Shown here piece by piece: positions 23,485 to 33,000 of a DNA stretch of 64,000 bases; the first letter of the stretch is position 1; each line of letters opens with the position of its first letter. Source of the DNA: Chloroflexota bacterium (GTDB lineage: Bacteria; Chloroflexota; Anaerolineae; Anaerolineales; Villigracilaceae); NCBI GenBank assembly GCA_016234485.1, contig JACRBL010000010.1, forward strand, positions 1-64,000, read 5' to 3'. The notes beneath the pieces were generated by a model, which ran no database searches, was not told where the DNA came from, and was given only the letters and a program-made list of their open reading frames with translations. The translations under genes and the position numbers were made by a program.

Positions 23485-23973
23485 CTAAAATACAAACTTG
23501 GTCGGATTCTCGAAGAAGACTGTCCACGCGAGGCATTGGCGCGGGGTGAAGACGAAGAGGCCGCCTTCGTCCCATTGCGTGGGTTCGGGGGAGTAGCCGA
23601 GCGCGTTGTATTTGGCGCGGAACGCTTCGGAGAGGCGCATCGCGAAGGACGGGTCAGGTTTGGGCGCAGAGACAGAAGTCCCTTCGAGGATGATGGCCTG
23701 CTCTGCGTTTTCGAGATGCAGGCTAACGTTTGGATTCATCGTCAGGTTTTGCGCGTGGCGCGTTTCAGGACTGCCATCGTAGTAGAACTTGTCATCGAGG
23801 AAGACGCCCCAGCGCGGGACGACGTGTGGGCGGCCATCGGGGCGGACGGTGCAAAGCCAGAAGTGGCGCGCTTCGTCCAATTGCGCGGCGACCCACTCCC
23901 ACATCAGGAAGGAGGCGGGGTTGTCGGCGTAGCCTTTGGGAAATTGCGGACGGATGATTTGTCGTGGGGTCAT
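23485..23973 (-). CDS. Pyridoxamine 5'-phosphate oxidase-like flavin/F420-binding protein
   Basis: The 162-residue protein from ATG 23973 (MTPRQIIRPQF) has the split-barrel fold pattern: HFWLCTVRPDGRPHVVPRWG, then FYYDGSPETRHAQNLTMNPN and VSLHLENAEQAIILEG. Members bind FMN or F420 and reduce small substrates, or are of unknown activity; the particular reaction cannot be assigned. AAGGA precedes the start. Its first codon overlaps the end of the PAP2 gene, so the two are cotranscribed. Confidence 0.85.
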   Translation of the reverse strand: MTPRQIIRPQFPKGYADNPASFLMWEWVAAQLDEARHFWLCTVRPDGRPHVVPRWGVFLDDKFYYDGSPETRHAQNLTMNPNVSLHLENAEQAIILEGTSVSAPKPDPSFAMRLSEAFRAKYNALGYSPEPTQWDEGGLFVFTPRQCLAWTVFFENPTKFVF

Positions 23974-24572
23974 GTCGCGTTCCTTTCTGTCCACCAGATT
24001 CCAAATTTGAATCCGGCGAACCCAAGCGCAAGTCCGCTAACCACATCGAGAATGTAGTGTTGACCCGTGAACAACGTGGACAGCGCGATGATGACGAGCG
24101 CGGCGATCCAAAACCAGCGTTTGCGCGGATAAAAGTAAATCGCGAACGCGGAGACGAGCATCGTGCCGTAATTGTGCGCCGACGGGAGCGCGGCGTGCGT
24201 CCCACCCGCGACCTGAACCGCGCGCAGCATCGCCGAGAAAACATCGGCGCCGACGACGGTGGGCAATTCGATATACGTCGGGAAGAAGACGAACGCCAGC
24301 GCGCCGACCGAAATCGTCAGCAATGCGCCCGCGATGACGGCGCGAAACGCGCGCACATCCAACTTGTAAAGAGTCCAGTAGATGGCGAACATCCACACCG
24401 CGTAGGTGAAGTAATACGGCACAACCCAGATCGGGTACACGGGGATCACGTCAATCGAAAGTTTTGGCGCGATGCCTCCGCTCGTGGCCTGGCTGGTGGG
24501 AAAGTAAATGCTCTGGATGGCCGCAACGAGAAATACCCACAGCCAGCGTTTTGATATGGAAATCTCATTCAT
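23970..24572 (-). CDS. PAP2-like membrane phosphatase / inositolphosphotransferase-type protein
   Basis: The 200-residue protein has six helices. The C-terminal part carries the PAP2 motifs ALPSAHNY (Ser-x-His pair) and STLFTGQHYILDVVSG (His and Asp of the last motif). The PSAH variant and the small size resemble Aur1/Ipt1-type members. These act on phospho-head groups of lipids at the outer membrane face. GAAGG precedes ATG 24572. Confidence 0.85.
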   Translation of the reverse strand: MNEISISKRWLWVFLVAAIQSIYFPTSQATSGGIAPKLSIDVIPVYPIWVVPYYFTYAVWMFAIYWTLYKLDVRAFRAVIAGALLTISVGALAFVFFPTYIELPTVVGADVFSAMLRAVQVAGGTHAALPSAHNYGTMLVSAFAIYFYPRKRWFWIAALVIIALSTLFTGQHYILDVVSGLALGFAGFKFGIWWTERNAT

Positions 24573-24621
24573 CCTTCATCGCCAAAAACTAATAACCGAA
24601 AACTGAGCGCTGAAAATTGAA

Positions 24622-25263
24622 TCAATCCTCCACCACCGCTTCAGGTACGACGGGTTTGTGGGGTTCCACTTTCATCAATTTGAATCCCGCCTGCACCGAC
24701 GGCCCCACCAGCAACGCGAAGACCAGCGTGCCGATGCCCGCAGGTCCGCCCAACAGCCAGCCGACGACGACCACCGTCACTTCGATGATGGCGCGCGCCA
24801 CGCGAATGCTCAACGTGGTGGCGCGCTTGATCGCCAGCATCATCGAGTCGCGCGGCCCCGCGCCCGCGTCCACGCCGATGTAGATGGCGGAGGCGAGGCC
24901 CATCAGCGCGATGGCGATGAGGAGCATGGCAATTTGCAGGGGCAGGTTGGAGTCCACGGAGGGAATGCGCGCCAGCCAGAAATCCTCCCACGGGCCGATG
25001 GAGAGAATATTGGCGAGCGTGCCCCAGCCGATCTGTTCGCGCATGATGAGCGCGCCCAAAAGGACGGCGAACCCAACCAGCACGGTCAACGTGCCAACCG
25101 AAAGGCCGGTCAATTTTGAAAGCGCCACGTCTAGCACGGCCCAGGCGCTCGTGCCCAGGTTGGCGCGGATCATCAACGTGATGGCAAGCCCGAAGAGGGC
25201 AAAGCCGATCTCGATGCGCAAGAAATCGCGCGGGAAGGTTTTCCAGAGGATGGGTTTGAACAT
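24622..25263 (-). CDS. YczE/YitT-type integral membrane protein
   Basis: The 213-residue protein has five to six helices and the features of the YczE/YyaS group: an N-terminal FALFGLAITLMIRANLGTSA with TSAWAVLDVALS, and the loop YIGVDAGAGPRDSMMLAI. Function in the family is poorly defined. AGGAG precedes ATG 25263. The gap to the next gene holds a diverged CCTATCCCCC hairpin element. Confidence 0.85.
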   Translation of the reverse strand: MFKPILWKTFPRDFLRIEIGFALFGLAITLMIRANLGTSAWAVLDVALSKLTGLSVGTLTVLVGFAVLLGALIMREQIGWGTLANILSIGPWEDFWLARIPSVDSNLPLQIAMLLIAIALMGLASAIYIGVDAGAGPRDSMMLAIKRATTLSIRVARAIIEVTVVVVGWLLGGPAGIGTLVFALLVGPSVQAGFKLMKVEPHKPVVPEAVVED

Positions 25264-25275
25264 GGTCTCCTAAAA

Positions 25276-25346
25276 TCACCTATCCCCCGATGCCGTTGGC
25301 GTCACCCCCTTCCCGAATCGGGAAGGGGGATGGGGGGTAGGTGATG
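25276..25346. repeat. CCTATCCCCC / GGGGGTAGGTGA hairpin element
   Basis: TCACCTATCCCCCGA on the left and the inverted GGGGGGTAGGTGATG on the right surround an inner hairpin (CCCCCTTCCCG/CGGGAAGGGGG). It is a longer, imperfect relative of the 25-bp hairpin at 18726. Confidence 0.7.
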
Positions 25347-25370
25347 CACGAGCGAAGATAATACCACCTG

Positions 25371-25379
25371 TGATACACT
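25371..25379 (+). promoter_or_regulatory. Extended -10 element before the GNAT gene
   Basis: TGATACACT ends six bases before ATG 25386, matching the layout of the galK and 14251 promoters and implying a leaderless transcript. Confidence 0.5.
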
Positions 25380-25385
25380 CCCGCC

Positions 25386-25835
25386 ATGCCAAACTATTTT
25401 GAATCTCAGCGCGGAAATTTCACCATCTCAACCGACCCCACCCGCCTCGACATGGACGCCATTTGCGATTTTCTCGCGCGCGCCTACTGGGCAAAGGGAC
25501 GCCCTCGCGCCGCGACCGAACGCGCCTACGCCAACTCGCTCGTCTTCGGCATTTACGATGGCGCTCGTCAAATCGGCATGGCGCGCGTCGTCAGCGATTT
25601 CTCTGTCTTCGCCTACCTCATGGACGTGTTCGTCCACGAAGAGTATCGCGGCCAGGGCATCGGCGCGTGGCTCCTCGAAACCGTGTTCCATTATCCCGAT
25701 CTGCAAAACATCCGCCGCTGGATGCTCACCACAAGCGACGCGCACAAACTCTACGCGCGCTTCGGCTTCAAAGCGCTGGAAGACGCGACAAAATGGATGG
25801 ACTGGATCCGCCCCTTTCCTGAGGAAAACGCATGA
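25386..25835 (+). CDS. GNAT family N-acetyltransferase
   Basis: The 149-residue acetyl-CoA-dependent transferase has motif A FVHEEYRGQGIGAWLLETV (Q/RxxGxG/A loop) at about 80-98 and the C-terminal strand KLYARFGFKAL. The substrate is unknown. Its stop overlaps the start of the methyltransferase gene (ATGA), so the two are translationally coupled. A promoter without room for a ribosome-binding site lies just ahead. Confidence 0.9.
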   Translation: MPNYFESQRGNFTISTDPTRLDMDAICDFLARAYWAKGRPRAATERAYANSLVFGIYDGARQIGMARVVSDFSVFAYLMDVFVHEEYRGQGIGAWLLETVFHYPDLQNIRRWMLTTSDAHKLYARFGFKALEDATKWMDWIRPFPEENA

Positions 25836-27046
25836 ACCTGATTCTCAAACCTGGACGTGAAAAATCGCTCCTGCGACGCCACCCGTGGATATTCTCCGGA
25901 GCCGTCCAACGCGTCGAACATGACCCCGCGGCGGGCGCGACCGTGGACATATTTTCCTCGGGTGGAGATTTCCTGGCGCGCGCGGCTTTCTCGCCCCAAT
26001 CGCAAATCCGCGCGCGGGCGTGGACGTTTGCCAATGAACCTGTGGATGCGGAGTTTTTTCGAGGGAAGATTCGCGCCGCGTTAGCAAAACGTTTAACGTT
26101 AAACGTTCAACGTTCCACCAATGCAATCCGTTTGGTCTACGCTGAGTCGGATGGATTGCCGGGCCTGATCGTGGATCGCTACGGCGACGTTTTGGTGTTG
26201 CAATCGCTGACGACGGGTTCCGAATTTTGGAAGCAAACCATCGCGGATATTTTGCTCGAAGAGACGGGGCTTAGCGCCATCTATGAACGCTCCGATGCGG
26301 ATGTGCGCGAGTTGGAAGGTTTGCCATCGGTCACAGGCATTTTGCGCGGCACAATTACCAATCTCCAATTACCAACACTTGCACCTGGCGCAAGTGCAGG
26401 TGTTACCATTTACGAAAACGATTTGAAATTTTCCGTCAATTTTTCAGAAGGTCACAAAACAGGCTTCTACCTCGATCAACGCGCTAACCGTCTGCGGGTG
26501 CGCGAATTGGCGCAGGGACGCGATGTGCTGGATTGTTTTTGCTACACGGGCGGGTTCACGGTCAACGCGCTGGCGGGCGGGGCGACGTCGGTCCTCTCGG
26601 TGGATTCTTCGGCGGAGGCGCTGAAACTCGTCGGCGAGAATGTGGCTCGCAACGGGCTGTCCGCTCAAAGTCACGCGTGGCGCGAGGGGGATGTCTTCCA
26701 GTTGTTGCGAAAATTCCGCGATGAGGGTCGCTCGTTCGATATGATCGTCCTCGATCCGCCCAAGTTCGCGCCGACCGCGGCGCAAGCCGAAAAAGCCGCG
26801 CGCGGTTACAAGGATATCAACCTGCTGGCGTTCAAACTGTTGCGCGCAGGCGGACTACTGGTCACATTCTCGTGCTCGGGCGGCGTGGACGCTTCGCTGT
26901 TCCAGCGCATCGTGGCGGGGGCCGCATTGGACGCGGGCGTGGACGCGCAGATCGTGGAGCATCTGGCGCAGGCGTCGGATCATCCCGTGGCGTTGAATTT
27001 CCCCGAGGGGATGTATTTGAAAGGGTTGGTGTGCGTGAAGGGTTAG
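25832..27046 (+). CDS. RlmI-like 23S rRNA (cytosine-C5) methyltransferase
   Basis: The 404-residue SAM-dependent methyltransferase has an N-terminal PUA domain (LKPGREKSLLRRHPWIFSGA). A central part carries YAESDGLPGLIVDRYGD and GHKTGFYLDQR, and the Rossmann domain has the SAM loop LDCFCYTGGFTVNALAGGA and the motif VLDPPKFAP. A catalytic Cys lies in VTFSCSGG. This is the RlmI/YccW design for 23S rRNA m5C1962. Two repeat-derived segments are in frame: RLTLNVQRST (26087-26116) and the run around LPTLAPGASAGV (26352-26407). It ends overlapping the stop of the convergent giant gene. Confidence 0.9.
   Translation: MNLILKPGREKSLLRRHPWIFSGAVQRVEHDPAAGATVDIFSSGGDFLARAAFSPQSQIRARAWTFANEPVDAEFFRGKIRAALAKRLTLNVQRSTNAIRLVYAESDGLPGLIVDRYGDVLVLQSLTTGSEFWKQTIADILLEETGLSAIYERSDADVRELEGLPSVTGILRGTITNLQLPTLAPGASAGVTIYENDLKFSVNFSEGHKTGFYLDQRANRLRVRELAQGRDVLDCFCYTGGFTVNALAGGATSVLSVDSSAEALKLVGENVARNGLSAQSHAWREGDVFQLLRKFRDEGRSFDMIVLDPPKFAPTAAQAEKAARGYKDINLLAFKLLRAGGLLVTFSCSGGVDASLFQRIVAGAALDAGVDAQIVEHLAQASDHPVALNFPEGMYLKGLVCVKG
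26087..26116. repeat. AACGTTnAACGTT tandem repeat inside the methyltransferase gene
   Basis: AAACGTTTAACGTTAAACGT and TCAACGTTCC are read in frame as KRLTLNVQRS. AT-rich, self-complementary units stand out in the GC-rich gene. Confidence 0.55.
26352..26407. repeat. TTACCAA tandem plus AACACTTGCA palindrome inside the methyltransferase gene
   Basis: CAATTACCAATCTCCAATTA leads into a palindrome at 26374-26404 (AACACTTGCACCTGGCGC, then AAGTGCAGGTGTT). The palindrome is a near-identical inverted copy of the intergenic sequence at 8702-8735. It encodes NTCTWR in one frame but is read here as PTLAPGASAGV. Confidence 0.75.
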
Positions 27047-30000
27047 GTCGTTTTCTCGCCAAATTCTTCGATGAATTTTTCCACAACAAGGGGATCGAAT
27101 TGTTTTCCGCTTTGTTCGCGGATGTATTTTATGGTTTCTTCGTGCGTCCACGCTTTGCGGTACGGGCGGTCGCTGGTGAGCGCGTCGTACACGTCCACAA
27201 CGGCAAAGATGCGCGCGGAGAGCGGAATCTGGTTGCCGGCGAGTCCCTGGGGGTAACCTGTACCGTCCCACTTTTCATGATGTTTGTAGGGAATATCAAG
27301 CGATTGCCGCAGGTAGGCGATGGGGGTGAGCATTTCGTAGGCAAATTTTGGATGCTGGCGCATGATCTGCCATTCTCCGTCGGTGAGGGGGCCTCGTTTG
27401 TGGAGGATTTCGTCTGGGACGCCGATCTTGCCGATATCGTGCAGGAGTGCCCCGCGCCTAACGTGGAGCAGTTCCTCGCCTTCGAAGCCCATGCCGCGCG
27501 CAAGGGTGACGGCCATTTCGGCCACGCGCTGGGTGTGGCCTTCGGTCTCTTCGTCGCGCAAGTCCATGGCGCGCGACCAGCCTTCGATGGTGGCCTCGTA
27601 AGCCAGGCTAAGTTCCATATTCATATTTTGCACATTCTCGAACATCCGGGCGCTATCCAATGCGATGGCGGTTTGGTCGGCCAGGGTTTCGAGGAAGTTG
27701 AGCCATTCCAGATCGGGTTGGAAGGCGGTGCGATGGAATACCTCGATCACGCCGATCACCTCGCCCTTGGCAATGAGCGGGACGGCATGATAGCTGTTGA
27801 ATCCCTCATGGGTCCAGAACTGGAAGAACTCAGGGTACCTGCTGGCGGACTCATTGTCATAGAGGCGTTGGATGCGGCGCTCAAAGACGGCGCGGCCCGC
27901 GAAGCTGGCGTTCATGCGTAACTCGGTCGTTTCGCTCAAATGGGTACGGAAGCCATGCCCCGCCGCAAATTGAAGAGTTTGCAAGTAGGGGTTGAGCAGG
28001 AGCACGTCTGCCGCGTCGGCATTCAACTGCGAAATGACCTGGTCCACCAGAATATTCAAGGTGACGCGTTTATCGAGGCTGCCCGCGATGGCGCGGTCTA
28101 TGACTCTTAAAGCCTGCAATTGCTTGAGGCGATGAAGGGTCTCCTCGTGCAGTCGCGCCGACTTGATGGCTCCCGCGGCCTGTGATGCGAAGAGCGTGAG
28201 CAGGCGTTCGTCGGCATCGCTGAATTTGCGGGTCGATTCGCCTGTTTCTTCGGCCACCAATACGCCAATCAATTCGCCGCCGTAAATGATCGGCACTTCC
28301 AGCACGGCATGAATGGGCGATCCTTCACCTTGAGAAGAGCGGCCCTCCCAGGTGGAGTAATCATCCACTCTTATCGGCTCGCGCGTCTGCGCCACGAGTC
28401 CCGCGAGGCCCTCGCCCATTTTCAGGCGAGCGCCGAGCGGAACGGATATGCGGGTGGCTACCGCCACTTCCACTTCCTGGGTGGCAGAGTCATACAGATA
28501 CATCCCACCTCCTGTAGCGTCCAACATGTCAATCGCGGCTTTTACGATGGTTTCCAACAGCGCGTTGAGGTCGCCCTCGGCGGAGATGGCGCGACTGGTT
28601 TCGTAGAGCGATTCAAATTCGCGCGCGCGGTGCAGGGTTTCATTGTACAGGTTCATGCGGTGCAGGGCGGCCCCGGTCATCTCGGCCAGGGTATTGATGA
28701 GACGCGTCTCTTCCTTGCCAATTTCGCGCGAAGAGGGGGCCGCGACCAGCAACACGCCAAGCGGCTCGTCGCTTGAGCGGATGAGGGCGCAAACGCCGCC
28801 CCAATTTCGGGGCATCTTGTGACGCGATCGCGGCAGGGTCAATGGGTCGTTATAAAAATCCTGCGAGGCGTACATCTCGCCGCTCTCGAAAACTTTCCCA
28901 ACGATGCCCTCTCCAGGCTTGATCGCTTCGTGTCCCAATTCGGCGGCCCAGCCGCGCGCAGCCTCCTGACGCAGGTCGCGCGTCTCATGATTCCAGATGC
29001 GGATGGAACCTACCGTGAGATTGAGGGCTTTCAAAATCTCTTCGAGAACGATGGCAAGGATCGCCTTTTGATTCGTGATGGCGCGCAGGGCAATGGAAAC
29101 GCGGTTGATCGTTTCCAATTTGGCAACGCGCTGGCGCACTTCCTCGAACAGGCGGGCGTTTTCCAGGGCGCTGGCGGCCTGATTTGCCAGCGTGGCAGTG
29201 AGGCGCTCATCGGCTTCGCTAAAGGCGTTCGACTGTTCGCTTTCGATGCTGATCACGCCAATCGTCTTTTGCCCCGAACGGATCGGCACATACAGGCCCG
29301 ATTTTAAGTTGGGATGCGTCTCGATATAACGGGGGTCGCTTCGCACGTCTCCACTGCGAACGATCTGGGAATTTTGAAATGCCCAGCCGCTCAAGCCTTT
29401 TCCCGGCCCTGGTATTAGGACGTTAAAGTTTCGCCCCACATCTCGCCGTTCGGCATCCGTAACCAGGCCCGGCTGGTTGAAAGCGAGCAACTCAAACGTA
29501 TCATCCTGCGGATGGTAGAGCCGCACGGTGGCATGATGCCAGCCCATTTTTTTCTCGAGCAATTGGATTACCCTCTCCCCTATCTCCTTCGGGCTGAGGG
29601 TTTGGCTGAGGTCCATGCCGCTTTCATAGAGCATTTCCAATTCAGTCACTTGCTGGCGCGTGCCTTCAAACAGGTCCGCGTTGTTGACTGCAATGGCAAT
29701 CTGCGCGGCGACCGTTTCCAAAACGCGTTGGTCCGATTCGCTGAAGGCGTTGGAGCGCCGCGATTCCACGTTCACAACGCCGATCACGCGCTCGCCGATC
29801 CGCAAGGGAACGCAAAGTTCAGATTGGATGCCCTCCCTCGCGGCCAAATAACGCGGGTCTTGCGGCGCGTCGCCCAGCCGAATGCTCTGGCCGTGTTCGG
29901 CCACCCAGCCTGTGATGCCTCGCCCAGATTGGATGGCGAGGTCTTTGATATATGCCTTATCCTGTTCTCGGAAACTGACGCCCTGCGCCTGGTTGCTCAG

Positions 30001-33000
30001 GGCAAAAGGCTCCAGGTATGTTCCGTCTTTTGAGATCAACAGGACCGCGCCATATTCATAGTGCAGGGTTTCTTCGAGGATCTTGATAATCTCCTGCGCC
30101 AACAGGTCGGGCGTGCTAAGTTGCGTCAACCGTTGGGCGGTCTGATGAATGGTGGTTAGTTCGATAACGCGCTGACGCGTTTCCTCGAACAGGCGCGCGT
30201 TGGAAACCGCCGAAGCCGACATGGAGGCAAAAGCCTTCAGCAATTCCAGTTCCGACGTTTCGAACGGGCGATTTAACCCCAGGCGTTTAACGCTCATCAC
30301 GCCGATCACCCTGTCGCCCGATTTGAGCGGGGCAAACATGATCGCCTCCGGCTCTTCGGGTGTGCCAGCAATTTGCACAGAGCGCGGATCCTCGTCCATA
30401 TTATTGACGATCTCGGCCTGACCTGTGGCGGCCACGTCGCCCGTGACGCCTACCCCAAATTTGACTTTGAAGCCGATCAACGCCGATTGGTTTTCGCCCA
30501 AAGCCAGGACACAGCGCAAGGTGTCCTCGTCCGCCTCATCGGTCAGGAAGATACGGCAGGCGTCGGTTTCAAATAGCGCGCTGGCGTGCGATCCGATGGT
30601 CTGCAAGGTGGATTCCAAATCCAGGTCGGTGAGGGCGAGCGAGGTTTGCAAGAGGGTGGCGGTTTCGGTGGCATGGCGGCGCGTCTCGTCGAACAGGCGG
30701 GCGCGCTCGATGATGAGGGCCGCGGACGAGGCAAAGTTGACCAGCAGGCGCAGGTCGCTTTCGGTGAACGCGCCGGGCTTCGAGCTTTCGATGGATAAGA
30801 CGCCGATGGCCGTTTCGTGGACCAGGAGCGGGACGGCGATCGCGCTGCGAATTTCACGGATCTCGTCAACCATCACGGAGGATGTGTCGTTATGCAGGGC
30901 GCTGTCTGATGCAATGTCTTCAATCAGGATGGGGCGGCGCTGGCGAATGGCGCGTCCGCCAAACCCCCAGGTGGAGGCGTAGGCGAAGCCGGCGACAGTG
31001 GGTTGATAGCCCCTGGTCGCCATCACCTGCAGGCGTTCATTGTCGGTCATCAGCGCCAGGCTCCCCTTTTCGCCGGCTGGAATCGCATGGCAGGCGGCTT
31101 TCAACAATTGATCGAGCAAAGGTTGTAATTCCAGCGTTTCGCTCAGGGCCTGGGCCAGCATGGCTTCAGCTTCGAGTTCGCGCTCGTAGAGTTTGCGGCT
31201 AGTGATATCCTGGATGGTGCCGTGCATCATCACGGGTTGTCCATCGGCGTTAAATTCCAATTTGCCCAGGCCATGCACCCAGCGCGAAGATTGGTCGGCA
31301 ACACGGACGATGCGATACTCTTTGTCGAAGTTTTTGCGTTGCTCGATCACTTCGTTGGCAAAGTAGGCCGACATCATGGCGCGGTCTTCGGGGTGGATCA
31401 GATCCCCCCACCCCGCTATGGTGCGGGCGTATGAGTCTTCGATGCCGAATATATCGTCGAGGAGCTTCGAGCTTTTCCAAACGCCTGTTGAGACATCCAA
31501 CACATAACTGCCCAGCCCTGCCACTGTCTGCGCTTCCCGCAAGAGTTTCTCGCTTTCGCGCAGAATTTCCTCGGTCTTCTTGCGCTCGGTGATGTCGGTG
31601 ATGGAACCGACGATGGCGGCGGGTTTTCCATCTCGCAAGATGGGGCTTTCATCCACTCGAACCCAAATCTTTCGACCATTGCGGGTGATGAGTTCCAGTT
31701 CGTAGGGTTGCTGTCGTTGGCCGGTCTGGATGGCGCGTTCCGTAGCCTCAATACCTACGGCGTTAAGGGGATGATCGGAGAGAAACTCCTGCCAGCGCAC
31801 CATGGCCTCTTCCGGGTCGCAATCCAATATCTCGCGCGATTGCGGGCTGATATAGCTCAGAACATGATCGGGCGTATGGGCATAGAACATGCTACTGCTG
31901 TGGCGAATGATGTTCTGAATCCGCTCTTCGCTTTCGTGCAACGCCTGTTGGGACTGTCTGCGTTCTGTGATATCGAACATCACCGCCAGGAAGACCTTGT
32001 CATCATCCTGTCCAACCAGTTGCAGGTGGACTTCCACCGGGTAAAGGCTTCCATCGGCGCGGCGATGAGTTGTTTCAAAGACCAAGACCGATTCCTGTTC
32101 GCCCATCAGGGGCTGGATCAATGTGCGGAAGGTTTCCTCAGTGAATTCAGGCTTCAGGTCGAGCGGGGTCATTAAGAGGAGTTGGTTGAGCGAATAGCCG
32201 AGGTTGCGCTGGGCGCCCAGGTTCACGTATTCAAAGATCAGGGTCTGAGCGTTGAATACGTAGATTTCGTTGAGGCTCGCGTTGACAATTCCCAGCATCC
32301 GTTTGAGTTGCAGGTCGGCCCAAATTCGCTCGGTGATATCAATGATGTTTCCTTCGTAATAAAGCAGAGTTCCGTTTTCATCGCGCACGGCGCGCGCGTG
32401 TTCCGAAACCCAAACGATCTCGCCGTCTTTACGAAGGGCTTCGTATTCGAAGCCGCGCGCTTCCCCCTGCTCGTCCATCAAGCGGATAAATTCATCACGG
32501 CGCTTGGGGCGGGCAAAAACCTGTTTGCTGATGTCGTGAATGCTGGCGAGCATGTCTTCGGGCGAATCGTATCCCCACATGCGCGCCAGGGCGGGATTCA
32601 CGGTGATGAAGCGCCCATCTGGCGTGGATTGATAGATGCCTTCGATCGCGCCTTCAAAGATGGCGCGGTATTGCACTTCGGCTTGTTTGCGGGCTTCTTC
32701 GGCCTGTTTGCGTTCGGTAATATCTTGCGCTGTACCAACGCCGCGTATGGCTTGCCCTTCGGCGTCGGTTTCGAGTTCGGCGCGCTCGCGCACCCACCTC
32801 ACCTGATCGCCCATAATAATGCGATGTTCGATATCGTAAGGCGCGCCGCGCAGGGCCGACTGCCAGGCATCATCCACCATGTCACGGTCTTCGGGATAAA
32901 CGTAGGCGAGGAAGGTATTGTAGGTTAAAGGCAAGCCAGGCGGTACGTCGAAAATGCGATATGTTTCCGCCGACCATTCGAGCCTATCTTGTTGAACATC

